NCBI RefSeq assembly: GCF_001431645.1
Contig: NZ_LLXU01000085.1
Coordinates: 1-64,000, forward strand
Source of the DNA: Stenotrophomonas panacihumi
GTDB lineage: Bacteria; Pseudomonadota; Gammaproteobacteria; Xanthomonadales; Xanthomonadaceae
DNA length: 64,000 nt
Direction: 5' to 3'
Each line of letters begins with the position of its first letter. Position 1 is the stretch's first letter. The notes under the pieces are model-generated. The model had not been told where the DNA came from and ran no database searches. It saw only the letters and a list, made by a program, of their open reading frames with translations. Of the stretch, positions 44,004 to 51,524 are shown piece after piece. The position numbers were made by a program, and so were the translations under genes.

Positions 44004-44990
44004 ATGACCGCCACGCCCATCACCCTGATCGAAGCCGTCACCCAGGCGCTGGCCTGGGAACTGGCCCACGACCCCTCGGTGCTGGTGCTGGGCGAAGACG
44101 TGGGCGTCAATGGCGGCGTGTTCCGCGCCACCGCCGGCCTGCAGCAGAAGTTCGGCAGCGAGCGCGTGCTCGACACCCCGCTGGATGAAACCACCATCGC
44201 CGGCCTCACCGTCGGCCTGGCCGCGCAGGGCATGAAGCCGGTGGCCGAGGCGCAGTTCGACGGCTTCGTCTACCCGATGGTGGACCACATCATCTGCCAC
44301 GCCGCGCGCCTGCGTACCCGCACCCGTGGCCGCCTGCACTGCCCGATGGTGCTGCGCGTGCCGTGGGGCGGCGGCATCCGCGCCCCGGAACACCACAGCG
44401 AAGCCAACGAGGCGATCTTCACCAACGTGCCCGGCCTGCGCGTGGTGCTGCCGTCCTCGCCGCAGCGCGCCTACGGCCTGCTGCTGGCCGCGATCCGCGA
44501 GCCGGATCCGGTGATCTACATGGAGCCCAAGCGCATCTACCGCCAGTACAAGGAAGTGGTGGTCGACGACGGCGAGGCGCTGCCGCTGGACGTGTGCTTC
44601 GTGCTGCGCGATGGCACCGACGTGAGCCTGGTCGCCTGGGGCGCGCAGGTGAAGGAAGCGCTGGAAGCGGCCGACAAGCTGGCCGGCGAAGGCATCAGCG
44701 CCGAAGTGATCGACGTGGCCACGCTGCGCCCGCTGGATTTCGACACCATCGCCGAATCGGTGGCCAAGACCGGCCGCTGCGTGATCGTGCAGGAAGCCCC
44801 GAAGACCGCCGGTTTCGGTGCCGAGATCGCCGCCCGCCTGGCCGAGGAGTCGATGTTCGATCTCGTGGCCCCGGTGCAGCGCGTCACCGGCTATGACACC
44901 CACATCCCGCTGTTCCGCCTGGAGATGAAGTACCTGCCCAGCGTGGAACGCATCGTGGCCGCGGCGAAGAAGGCCGTGGCCGCTGGCTGA
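44004..44990 (+). CDS. 2-oxo acid dehydrogenase E1 component, beta subunit
   Basis: The beta subunit of the E1 heterotetramer, 328 residues. Characteristic segments are VLVLGEDVGVNGGVFRAT, RVLDTPLDETTIAGLTVGLA, EAQFDGFVYPMVDHIICHAA, VPWGGGIRAPEHHSEA and EVIDVATLRPLDFDTI. I choose the ATG at 44004, preceded by GAGGA, because similarity to the family begins there. An ATG at 43917, overlapping the alpha-subunit stop, would add 29 low-complexity residues and is a real alternative for translational coupling. The SH3-like gene starts one base after the stop codon. Confidence 0.93.
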   Translation: MTATPITLIEAVTQALAWELAHDPSVLVLGEDVGVNGGVFRATAGLQQKFGSERVLDTPLDETTIAGLTVGLAAQGMKPVAEAQFDGFVYPMVDHIICHAARLRTRTRGRLHCPMVLRVPWGGGIRAPEHHSEANEAIFTNVPGLRVVLPSSPQRAYGLLLAAIREPDPVIYMEPKRIYRQYKEVVVDDGEALPLDVCFVLRDGTDVSLVAWGAQVKEALEAADKLAGEGISAEVIDVATLRPLDFDTIAESVAKTGRCVIVQEAPKTAGFGAEIAARLAEESMFDLVAPVQRVTGYDTHIPLFRLEMKYLPSVERIVAAAKKAVAAG

Positions 44991-44991
44991 C

Positions 44992-45345
44992 ATGCGGGCG
45001 CGCCTGCTCTGCGACTACCGCACGCCGTACGCCAAACCCATCCACTTCCGCGCCGGCCAGGTGGTCGCGCTGGGGGTGCGTGACGAGGAATGGCCGGCGT
45101 TCGCGTGGGTCAGCCTGGACGGCGGCCTCGCCGGCTGGGCGCCGGTCGAGTGGCTGCGGCCACTCGGCGACGGCCGCGCCGAGGCCCTGCGCGACTACGA
45201 TGCGCGGGAGCTGGAGGCCGACCGCGGCGATGCGGTGACGTTGCACCATGAACATGGCGGCTGGTGGTGGTCCGAGCGCGCGGATGGCGCGCAGGGCTGG
45301 CTGCCGGCGGCCGACCTGGAACTGATGGAAGAGACCTGCCCATGA
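44992..45345 (+). CDS. Small SH3-domain protein inside the 2-oxo acid dehydrogenase operon
   Basis: A 117-residue protein that appears to consist of two SH3-like units. The second is clear: LRDYDARELEADRGDAVTLH, then GGWWWSERADGAQGWLPAADLELME, the ALYDY...WW...G..GLFP-type pattern of SH3 domains. The first (about 1-58: FRAGQVVALGV...WPAFAWVSLDGGLAGWAPVEWL) is weaker. There is no signal peptide. It is wedged between E1 beta (one-base gap) and E2 (ATGA overlap), so it is surely co-translated with the complex. A scaffold or assembly role is possible, but no function is known to me. Confidence 0.85.
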   Translation: MRARLLCDYRTPYAKPIHFRAGQVVALGVRDEEWPAFAWVSLDGGLAGWAPVEWLRPLGDGRAEALRDYDARELEADRGDAVTLHHEHGGWWWSERADGAQGWLPAADLELMEETCP

Positions 45346-46730
45346 GCGACACCAAGAATTTCCACCTGCCCGACCTGGGCGAAGGCCTGCCGGACGCGAC
45401 CATCGTCGAGTGGTTCGTGAAGGAAGGCGACATCATTCGCCTGGACGAACCGCTGGTTTCCATGGAGACCGCCAAGGCCGTGGTCGAAGTGCCCTCGCCG
45501 GTCTCCGGCAAGGTGCTGAAGCTGGCCGGCGGCCCGGGCGACGTCGTGGTCACCGGCAGCGTGCTGGCGCAGTTCGCGCCGGACCCGAACCTGCCGCAGC
45601 GCGCCGAAGCGCAGGACACCGGCCACTCGCACGGCCATGCGCCGTCGACCGGCGAGCCGGCGCCGGCGAAGGCGGACAAGGTCGTGGCCTCGGACGAAGG
45701 CGGCGAGATCGCCGAGAAGAACGAGCGGGCCGATGCCGGTACCGTGGTCGGCGCGATGCAGAGCTCGGACACCGTGCACAGCGAGCAGGCCGTGGCCGTG
45801 GGCGGCGTGCGCGCCATGCCGGCCGTGCGCGCGCTCGCCAAGAAGCTGGGCGTGGATCTGTCGCGCGTGCGCGCCAGCGGCCCCGACGGCACCGTGACGA
45901 TGGGTGACGTGAAGCAGGCGGCCGCCAACGGCAGCGCTTCGGCGGCTGCAGGCGCCACGCCGGCCGCGGCTGCACGCGCCCCGCAGGTCGCCGCCGAGGT
46001 CGCGCCTGCAAGGGAAGCCCCCGCCACCGCGCGCACCCCGCTGTCCGCCGCCGGCAAGCCCATGCGCACCCAGCCGCCGGGCGTGAGCGCCAGCGGCCAG
46101 CCGGAACAGCTCAAGGGCGTGCGCCGCAACATGGCGCGCGTCATGGCCGACGCGCACAGCAAGGTCGTGCCGACCACCCTCACCGACGACGCCGACGTCC
46201 ACGCCTGGACCCCGGGCAACGACGTCACCGTGCGCCTGGTGCGCGCGATCGTCGTCGCCTGCAAGGCGGTGCCCGCGCTCAATGCCTGGTTCGACGGCGA
46301 CGCACTGACCCGCACCCTGCACCCGCAGGTGGACGTGGGCATCGCGGTCGATACCGAGGAAGGCCTGTTCGTGCCGGCCCTGCGCAACGCCGACATGCTC
46401 GATGCGCGCGGCGTGCGCGAAGGTGTCAACCGCCTGCGCCAGCAGGTCGAGGCGCGCAGCCTGCCGGCCTCGGAGCTGAGCGGCTACACCATCTCGCTTT
46501 CGAACTTCGGCATGTTCGCCGGCCGCTACGCCACCCCGGTGGTGGTGCCGCCGTGCGTGGCGATCGTCGGCGCCGGCCGCGCGCGCTACCAGCTCACCCC
46601 GGTGATGGGCGGCGTGGAGACGCACAAGGTGATTCCGCTCTCGCTGACCTTCGACCACCGCGCCGCCACCGGCGGCGAAGCGGCGCGCTTCCTGCGCGCG
46701 ATGCTCGACGACCTCGCGCTGGCGCAGTAA
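45342..46730 (+). CDS. 2-oxo acid dehydrogenase E2 component (dihydrolipoyl acyltransferase)
   Basis: The core acyltransferase of the complex, 462 residues. The N-terminal lipoyl domain has the lipoylation lysine Lys45 in LVSMETAKAVVEVPSP. A flexible His/Ala/Pro-rich linker follows, then the peripheral-subunit-binding domain AMPAVRALAKKLGVDLSRVR, a second Ala-rich linker, and the catalytic domain from about residue 255. The C-terminal active site reads FDHRAATGGEAARFL: His439 is kept, but the usual Asp of HxxxDG is Thr443. The stop is followed by a strong terminator. No E3 (lipoamide dehydrogenase) gene is attached. Confidence 0.92.
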   Translation: MSDTKNFHLPDLGEGLPDATIVEWFVKEGDIIRLDEPLVSMETAKAVVEVPSPVSGKVLKLAGGPGDVVVTGSVLAQFAPDPNLPQRAEAQDTGHSHGHAPSTGEPAPAKADKVVASDEGGEIAEKNERADAGTVVGAMQSSDTVHSEQAVAVGGVRAMPAVRALAKKLGVDLSRVRASGPDGTVTMGDVKQAAANGSASAAAGATPAAAARAPQVAAEVAPAREAPATARTPLSAAGKPMRTQPPGVSASGQPEQLKGVRRNMARVMADAHSKVVPTTLTDDADVHAWTPGNDVTVRLVRAIVVACKAVPALNAWFDGDALTRTLHPQVDVGIAVDTEEGLFVPALRNADMLDARGVREGVNRLRQQVEARSLPASELSGYTISLSNFGMFAGRYATPVVVPPCVAIVGAGRARYQLTPVMGGVETHKVIPLSLTFDHRAATGGEAARFLRAMLDDLALAQ

Positions 46731-46750
46731 CGACGCGCTCGTCCTCGTCG

Positions 46751-46792
46751 GAAGGGCCCGGGCATCGAGGGGATGCCCGGGCCCTTCTTTTT
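46751..46792 (+). terminator. Intrinsic terminator of the 2-oxo acid dehydrogenase operon
   Basis: A 15-bp stem GAAGGGCCCGGGCAT/ATGCCCGGGCCCTTC with a seven-base loop, followed by TTTTT. Confidence 0.92.
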
Positions 46793-46802
46793 GGACCGGC
46801 CT

Positions 46803-48197
46803 TCAGCCCACCACGCGCAGCAGCGTGCGTGGCGCGGCCACCGTGCGGGTGGGTTCGAGCAGGTGGCGCGCGAGCTGCCGCGCGGCCACGCGCAGCTCCG
46901 GCACGGCGGTGATTTCCCACAACGCGCCGCGCAGCAGCGGGCCGATGCAGTACAGGCCGGGGGATGCGCGGCCGGCGGCATCGCGCACGCGGAAGTCTTC
47001 GTCCACCCCCACGCCCAGGCCGAGCGGATCGGCCTGCAACAACCCGGCTTCGCGCATCCCGGCGATCAATGGATCACTGGTGCGGTCGATGTCGGTATCC
47101 AGGCCGGTGGCGCGGATCAGCACGTCGTAGCGTTCGGTGCGCGATTCGTCCTCGCCGCGCCGCCGCAGCACCGCTTCCAGCCCTTCGGGTGTCCAGCGTG
47201 CCCGCAGCAGGCGCGCGGACTCCAGCTGCAGCTGGCCGCGCGTGCGCAGGTCGGCGATCACCCCGGCCGCGGCGGGCGCCACGCGGTGACGCGCCGCTTC
47301 CCAATACGGCCGCAGGTGGCGCAGGAAGCTCGCGCGCCGCTGCGCATCGAGCCTGCGCCACAGCGGCTGCAGGTGCGGACGCAGTGCATCGACCATGCCG
47401 CGCCACGGCGCGCCCTCGCGCACGGCGCGGCGCACACCGCGCAGCACGGCGTTGAGATCGCCCGCGCCCAGCGCCTGCTGCACGGCCAGCGGCAATGCCT
47501 GCGGCGCACCGGCCTCGGCGTCGTGCGCCTGCGGCACCAGGCCGCGACGGGAGATGGCGTGCAGCGCACCGGTGTGGCCACGGCCCTGCAGGCTCAGCGC
47601 GACATCCACCATCGTCAGCCCGGTGCCGACGATCAGCACGCGTGCGTCCGGCGCGATGCCGTCCAGCGCGCCGGGCTGCCACGGCCAGCCGATATAGCGC
47701 GGATGCACGCTCAGGCGCGGGCCGATGCCAGGCAGCGCCTGCGGCGCCAGTGCGCCGACCGCCAGCACCAGCTGGTCGCTGTCGAAGGCTTCGCCGTTGG
47801 CGAGGAACACGCGATAGCCACGCTGCGTGCGCTCGGCGGCGATGGCCTCCTGCGGCTTGCAGACGATATGCGCGGCCGACGACGCCATCGCCGCGCTCAA
47901 CTCGCCACGCAGGTAATCGGCATACGCCAGCCGTGGCAGGAAGGCCTGCCGCCCGGATTCGCCCAGGTGCAGCGCATCGGCGAACCCGCCCGGCTCGTCG
48001 GGGTCGATGCCCAGGTCGCGCGCACGCACGTTGAGCAGGTGCTCCGGCCGCGCCGCGCCATAGGCCACGCCGCTGCCGAAACTGTCGGCCATGCCGACCA
48101 GGGTGATGCGGGTCGAGGCATCGGCGCGATACGCCAGCTCGCGGACCAGCGCGGCACCGCAGAAGCCGGCGCCGATAAGGGTGATGTGCTTGCCCAT
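46803..48197 (-). CDS. FAD/NAD(P)-binding protein
   Basis: A 464-residue flavoprotein-like enzyme with an N-terminal dinucleotide loop ITLIGAGFCGAALVREL (about 5-21) and a second loop ARVLIVGTGLTMVDVALSL (about 190-208). It is typical of the FAD-NAD(P)-binding family (PF13454 type) related to flavin monooxygenases and lysine/ornithine hydroxylases. Its ATG lies at 48197. It ends just past the terminator of the E2 gene and is divergent from the SDR gene. The reaction is unknown. GSGVAYGAARPEHLLNVRAR is a conserved stretch in this family. Confidence 0.83.
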   Translation of the reverse strand: MGKHITLIGAGFCGAALVRELAYRADASTRITLVGMADSFGSGVAYGAARPEHLLNVRARDLGIDPDEPGGFADALHLGESGRQAFLPRLAYADYLRGELSAAMASSAAHIVCKPQEAIAAERTQRGYRVFLANGEAFDSDQLVLAVGALAPQALPGIGPRLSVHPRYIGWPWQPGALDGIAPDARVLIVGTGLTMVDVALSLQGRGHTGALHAISRRGLVPQAHDAEAGAPQALPLAVQQALGAGDLNAVLRGVRRAVREGAPWRGMVDALRPHLQPLWRRLDAQRRASFLRHLRPYWEAARHRVAPAAAGVIADLRTRGQLQLESARLLRARWTPEGLEAVLRRRGEDESRTERYDVLIRATGLDTDIDRTSDPLIAGMREAGLLQADPLGLGVGVDEDFRVRDAAGRASPGLYCIGPLLRGALWEITAVPELRVAARQLARHLLEPTRTVAAPRTLLRVVG

Positions 48198-48372
48198 GAC
48201 TGCCTCGTCCCATCCCGTTGACCCGGCCTTTTGTGCCTGCGCCGGCGCCGCGGCGTGTAAAGGAAGGGTTAGATGCGCGACCACGAACCGGCATGAGCTG
48301 ATAGCCCTTGGAGATAAGGCAGGCGTGGCGCGGCGGCTGGCGGATAATGCGGTGACCCTGCAGGAGACCCCC

Positions 48373-49131
48373 ATGTCCGACCTTCCCCTGCGCGACCAGC
48401 GCATCCTCGTGGCCGGCGGCACCCGCGGCATCGGCCTGGGCATTGCCGATGCATTTGCCCGCGCCGGCGCGCTGCTCTCGATCTGCGGTCGCGAACCGCA
48501 GGCCTTGGCCGACGCCGGCGAACACCTGTTGCGCCATGGCGGCCGCGTGCACTGCCAGCGCTGCGACCTGGCCGACCCGGCGCAGATCGAGGGCTGGATC
48601 GCCGCCGCGGCCGAAGCGATGGGCGGCATCGACGGCGTGGTGCACAACGCCTCGGGCTTCGGCAACGGCACCGACGACGCCAGCTGGCAGGCCGGCTTCG
48701 ACATCGACCTCATGGCCGCCGTACGCGCCAACCGCGCGGCGCTGCCGTGGCTGCGCCGCAGTGCGTCGCCGTGGATCCTGCACATCACCTCGATCAATGC
48801 CCAGCGCCCCACCCCACGCGCGGCGGCGCACTCGACCGCTAAGGCCGCGCTGAACTACTACACGGTGACGCTGGCGAGCGAACTGGCCACGGAGCGCATC
48901 CGCGTCAACGCCATTGCGCCCGGGTCGATCGAGTTCCCGGGCGGCCTGTGGGATCGCCGGCGCGAAAGCGAGCCGGCGCTGTACGCGAAGATCCGCGACG
49001 GCATCCCGTTCGGTGGCTTCGGCGCCGTGGAAGACGTGGCGAACGCGGCGCTGTTCCTCGCCTCCCCGCAGGCGCGCTGGATCACCGGCCAGATCCTGGC
49101 CGTCGATGGTGGCCAGCACCTGGGGCCTTGA
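48373..49131 (+). CDS. Short-chain dehydrogenase/reductase family protein with altered active site
   Basis: A 252-residue classical-type SDR. The cofactor loop is VAGGTRGIGLGIADAF (GGTRGIG at 15-21), HNASG (91-95) matches the NAG motif, and Ser140 in HITS is the catalytic serine. The YxxxK motif reads HSTAK, so His153 replaces the catalytic Tyr while Lys157 remains. The C-terminal AIAPGSIEFPGG and ITGQILAVDGGQ are typical. Start ATG 48373 follows GGAG. The Tyr-to-His change means it may act on unusual substrates, work slowly, or serve as a binding protein. Confidence 0.88.
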   Translation: MSDLPLRDQRILVAGGTRGIGLGIADAFARAGALLSICGREPQALADAGEHLLRHGGRVHCQRCDLADPAQIEGWIAAAAEAMGGIDGVVHNASGFGNGTDDASWQAGFDIDLMAAVRANRAALPWLRRSASPWILHITSINAQRPTPRAAAHSTAKAALNYYTVTLASELATERIRVNAIAPGSIEFPGGLWDRRRESEPALYAKIRDGIPFGGFGAVEDVANAALFLASPQARWITGQILAVDGGQHLGP

Positions 49132-49177
49132 GCGCACGCGCGTGCTTTCGTGTCATCCCGATACACGGCACCCTCAC

Positions 49178-49200
49178 GGGAGCGGCTTCCGCCGCGACCC
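49178..49200. repeat. Degenerate REP element
   Basis: GGGAGCGGCTTCCGCCGCGACCC has the hairpin GCGGC-TTCC-GCCGC of the GTAG-type REP family with the head changed to CGGG. It lies between the SDR gene and the OsmC gene and resembles the copy at 35982-36005. Confidence 0.55.
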
Positions 49201-49222
49201 GACCCACCCACCGGAGCACCCC

Positions 49223-49612
49223 ATGGCCCACGCCCGCGTCACCTCGCTCGGCCCGCACTACGCCCACCGCATCACCAGCGGCCACCACGAACTGGTCGCG
49301 GACGAACCGCCCGCGCTCGGCGGGCAGGATGCCGGCATGGCGCCGTTCGACCTCTACCTCTCTTCGCTCGCCGCCTGCACCGCGATCACGCTGCGCATGT
49401 ACGCCGAGAAGAAGGGCTGGGAGCTGGGCGAGTTCAGTGCCGAACTGAGTTCGCGCCGCGACGAGGACGGCAAGCTGCATGTCCATCGCATCCTGCATGC
49501 CACCGGCGTGCTGGATGAAGCGCAGTGGGAAAAGCTGCTCGACGTGGTCGCACGCACGCCGGTGACGCTGGTGATGCGCGAGGGCGCGGTGATCACCAGC
49601 GCGCGCGGCTGA
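49223..49612 (+). CDS. OsmC family protein
   Basis: A 129-residue OsmC/Ohr-fold protein. The first active-site region is FDLYLSSLAACTAITLRMYA (Cys52), in the usual helix. The second cysteine of OsmC/Ohr peroxidases is missing: the equivalent helix reads VARTPVTLVMREG, with Thr112 where Cys is expected. It therefore fits the YhfA-like single-cysteine group, whose peroxidase activity is doubtful. Start ATG 49223 follows GGAGCACCCC. It is convergent with the next gene, three bases away. Confidence 0.87.
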   Translation: MAHARVTSLGPHYAHRITSGHHELVADEPPALGGQDAGMAPFDLYLSSLAACTAITLRMYAEKKGWELGEFSAELSSRRDEDGKLHVHRILHATGVLDEAQWEKLLDVVARTPVTLVMREGAVITSARG

Positions 49613-49615
49613 GCC

Positions 49616-50254
49616 TCAATCGGCGAGCTGTGCCGAATCGATGACACGCTCACCCGGCTGCGGCGCCAGCGCGGCATCGACCATCGCCCAGGCAATCTCC
49701 AGCGCGGGATTGATTCGCCACGCACGCGGCAGCACCAGCTCAAGTGCACCGAGCACGGCCATGCCGATGCGCTCGCCGACACGCGGCGGCCCGCTGCGCT
49801 CGCCGCCGATCAGGCCCGGGCGCACGAGGACCAGGCTCTCGAAGCGCAGCGCGCGCAGGTCGCGCTCCAGCTCGCCTTTCACCCGGCTGTAGAAGAAGCG
49901 CGAGCCCACGTCGGCGCCCATCGCGGAATTGAGCACGAACGTCGCGGTGCCCTCTTCGCGCAGGGACTCGGCCAGCGCCAGCGGGTAGTCGTGGTCGACC
50001 CGGCGGAATGCCTCGCGCGAGCCGGCCAGTTTCATGGTGGTGCCAAGTGCGCAGATGGCTGCATCGACCTGCCAATGACGGGCGGCCTCGCCGATGCCAT
50101 CGAAATCGAGCACGGGGTTATCGAGCTTGGCGTGCTGCACGGCGAGCGGGCGGCGCGTGGGCGCGATGACGGCCGAGCAGCGCGGATCGTCGAGCAGCAT
50201 CGGCAGGGCGAGCGAGCCGACGAGGCCGGTCGCGCCGGCGAGCAGGATGCGCAT
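49616..50254 (-). CDS. NAD(P)H-binding Rossmann-fold protein
   Basis: A 212-residue atypical SDR of the NmrA/HTATIP2-like NAD(P)-binding group. The loop MRILLAGATGLVGSLALPML carries GATGLVG. ICALGTTMKLAGS and FVLNSAMGADVGSRFFYSRV (YSRVKGELE, with a Tyr-x-x-x-Lys-like YSRVK) follow, then VLVRPGLIGGER. It may be an oxidoreductase or a redox sensor. Start ATG 50254; an in-frame upstream ATG at 50461 lies in sequence without similarity. Neighbours give no functional hint. Confidence 0.85.
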   Translation of the reverse strand: MRILLAGATGLVGSLALPMLLDDPRCSAVIAPTRRPLAVQHAKLDNPVLDFDGIGEAARHWQVDAAICALGTTMKLAGSREAFRRVDHDYPLALAESLREEGTATFVLNSAMGADVGSRFFYSRVKGELERDLRALRFESLVLVRPGLIGGERSGPPRVGERIGMAVLGALELVLPRAWRINPALEIAWAMVDAALAPQPGERVIDSAQLAD

Positions 50255-50313
50255 GGTGGGGGTCTCCGTTTGCCTGAAGCATAGCGCTGGTGGTGTGTCC
50301 TCAGCCGCAACCG

Positions 50314-50772
50314 TCAATCCATGCCCGCCAAGGGCACGAAATCGGAACGCAGCGAGGCTACGCGCCGCAGGAGATCCTCGGCATTCTGACGCGTCGCCGC
50401 GGCAGCCACCGGGAAAACCTCCGCTTGCGCGAGGCTGCCCGAGAGAACCGCGGCCGCCCAATCTTCCATCAGGTCGCAGTAGTTCTCCAAGGCAGGTCCC
50501 GGACGTTGCCCATCCACCACCATGTACGCGCTCGGAATGTCACCGACCACGACCCAGAGCCTGTCATCTTCCCCGCCGATGGCGGACACAAAGTCGACCA
50601 GGAACAGCGCTACCACGCCGCCCACGCCAAAGGTCAGCTCGATGCGCCGAATATCGGGACACCACGAAAAGCTGGAGATGTAGGCCCGCGCCTCCGCAGC
50701 CATGGCGGACAGCAGTGCCTTCTCCACGTCGTCCTCATCGTCACGATCCATGGCCGTCCGCGGAAGCGTCAT
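50314..50772 (-). CDS. Conserved hypothetical protein
   Basis: A 152-residue acidic soluble protein with no membrane helix or signal. The segments CPDIRRIELTFGVGGVVALF, LWVVVGDIPSAYMVVDG, ENYCDLMEDWAAAVLSG and FPVAAAATRQNAEDLLRRV look like a conserved single domain I have seen among small hypotheticals of proteobacteria, but I cannot name a family or function. The start may be the ATG at 50772 or the one at 50751. GC content and codon use resemble the neighbours. It lies 82 bases after the GST gene on the same strand. Confidence 0.65.
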   Translation of the reverse strand: MTLPRTAMDRDDEDDVEKALLSAMAAEARAYISSFSWCPDIRRIELTFGVGGVVALFLVDFVSAIGGEDDRLWVVVGDIPSAYMVVDGQRPGPALENYCDLMEDWAAAVLSGSLAQAEVFPVAAAATRQNAEDLLRRVASLRSDFVPLAGMD

Positions 50773-50854
50773 CAGGATTGCGGCGGGCTCGACGGTCGCG
50801 GCGGGAGCCGCGCCTGCCGCAGTGCACGGGGACGGGACACGGCATATCCGCCCC

Positions 50855-51475
50855 TCAGGTCAGCGCCGTCATCACGGCCTTGCGATACGCCGGCCGCGCC
50901 TTCAACCGTTCGTACCATTCTTGCAGGTGCGGCAGTGCCGGCCGGTCGATCGGCATCTCGAACCACGCATAGATGAAGGCCCCCAGCGGGATATCCCCCA
51001 TCGCGAACTTCGCCCCGGACAACCACGGCGCCTTCGCCAGCGCCGCGTCCACCATCGCCAGCAGCTCGCCGCAGCGTTCGATCCCGGCGGCGATCTTCTG
51101 GTGATCGCGCTGTTCGGGCGCGGTACGCAGCGTGCCCCAGAACACATCGCGGAACGGCGCGGCGAAGCTCGAGGTCGTCCAGTCCATCCACTTTTCGCCC
51201 ACGGCGCGCTCGGCCGGGTCGGCGGGATACAGCGTATCCAGCGCATAGCGGGCGCTGAGGTAACGCACGATGGTGTTGGACTCCCACAGCGGCAAACCGT
51301 GGTCCTCGATCATCGGCACCAGCCCGTTCGGGTTCAGCGCGCGGTACTCGGGCGTATCCACCTGCCCGAACGCGCCGCCGACCTGGATCGACTCATACGG
51401 CAGCCCGATCTCCTCCGCGCACCACAGCACCTTGCGCACGTTGCTGGAATTGTGGCGTCCCCAGATCTTCAGCAT
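50855..51475 (-). CDS. Glutathione S-transferase
   Basis: A 206-residue cytosolic GST. The N-terminal thioredoxin-like domain starts MLKIWGRHNSSNVRKVLWCA, where the Ser-Ser-Asn segment supplies the glutathione-activating serine, and LNPNGLVPMIED plus LWESNTIVRYLS are the cis-Pro and glutathione gamma-glutamyl sites. The C-terminal helical domain has FAMGDIPLGAFIYAW, the N-capping motif. I use the ATG at 51475; an ATG six bases upstream is possible. The substrate is unknown. It lies 49 bases downstream of glgX on the same strand. Confidence 0.92.
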   Translation of the reverse strand: MLKIWGRHNSSNVRKVLWCAEEIGLPYESIQVGGAFGQVDTPEYRALNPNGLVPMIEDHGLPLWESNTIVRYLSARYALDTLYPADPAERAVGEKWMDWTTSSFAAPFRDVFWGTLRTAPEQRDHQKIAAGIERCGELLAMVDAALAKAPWLSGAKFAMGDIPLGAFIYAWFEMPIDRPALPHLQEWYERLKARPAYRKAVMTALT

Positions 51476-51524
51476 GGCCATCGCCCGAGTGGAATGGCCG
51501 CCATTCTAAGCGCGGCCCGCCGAC

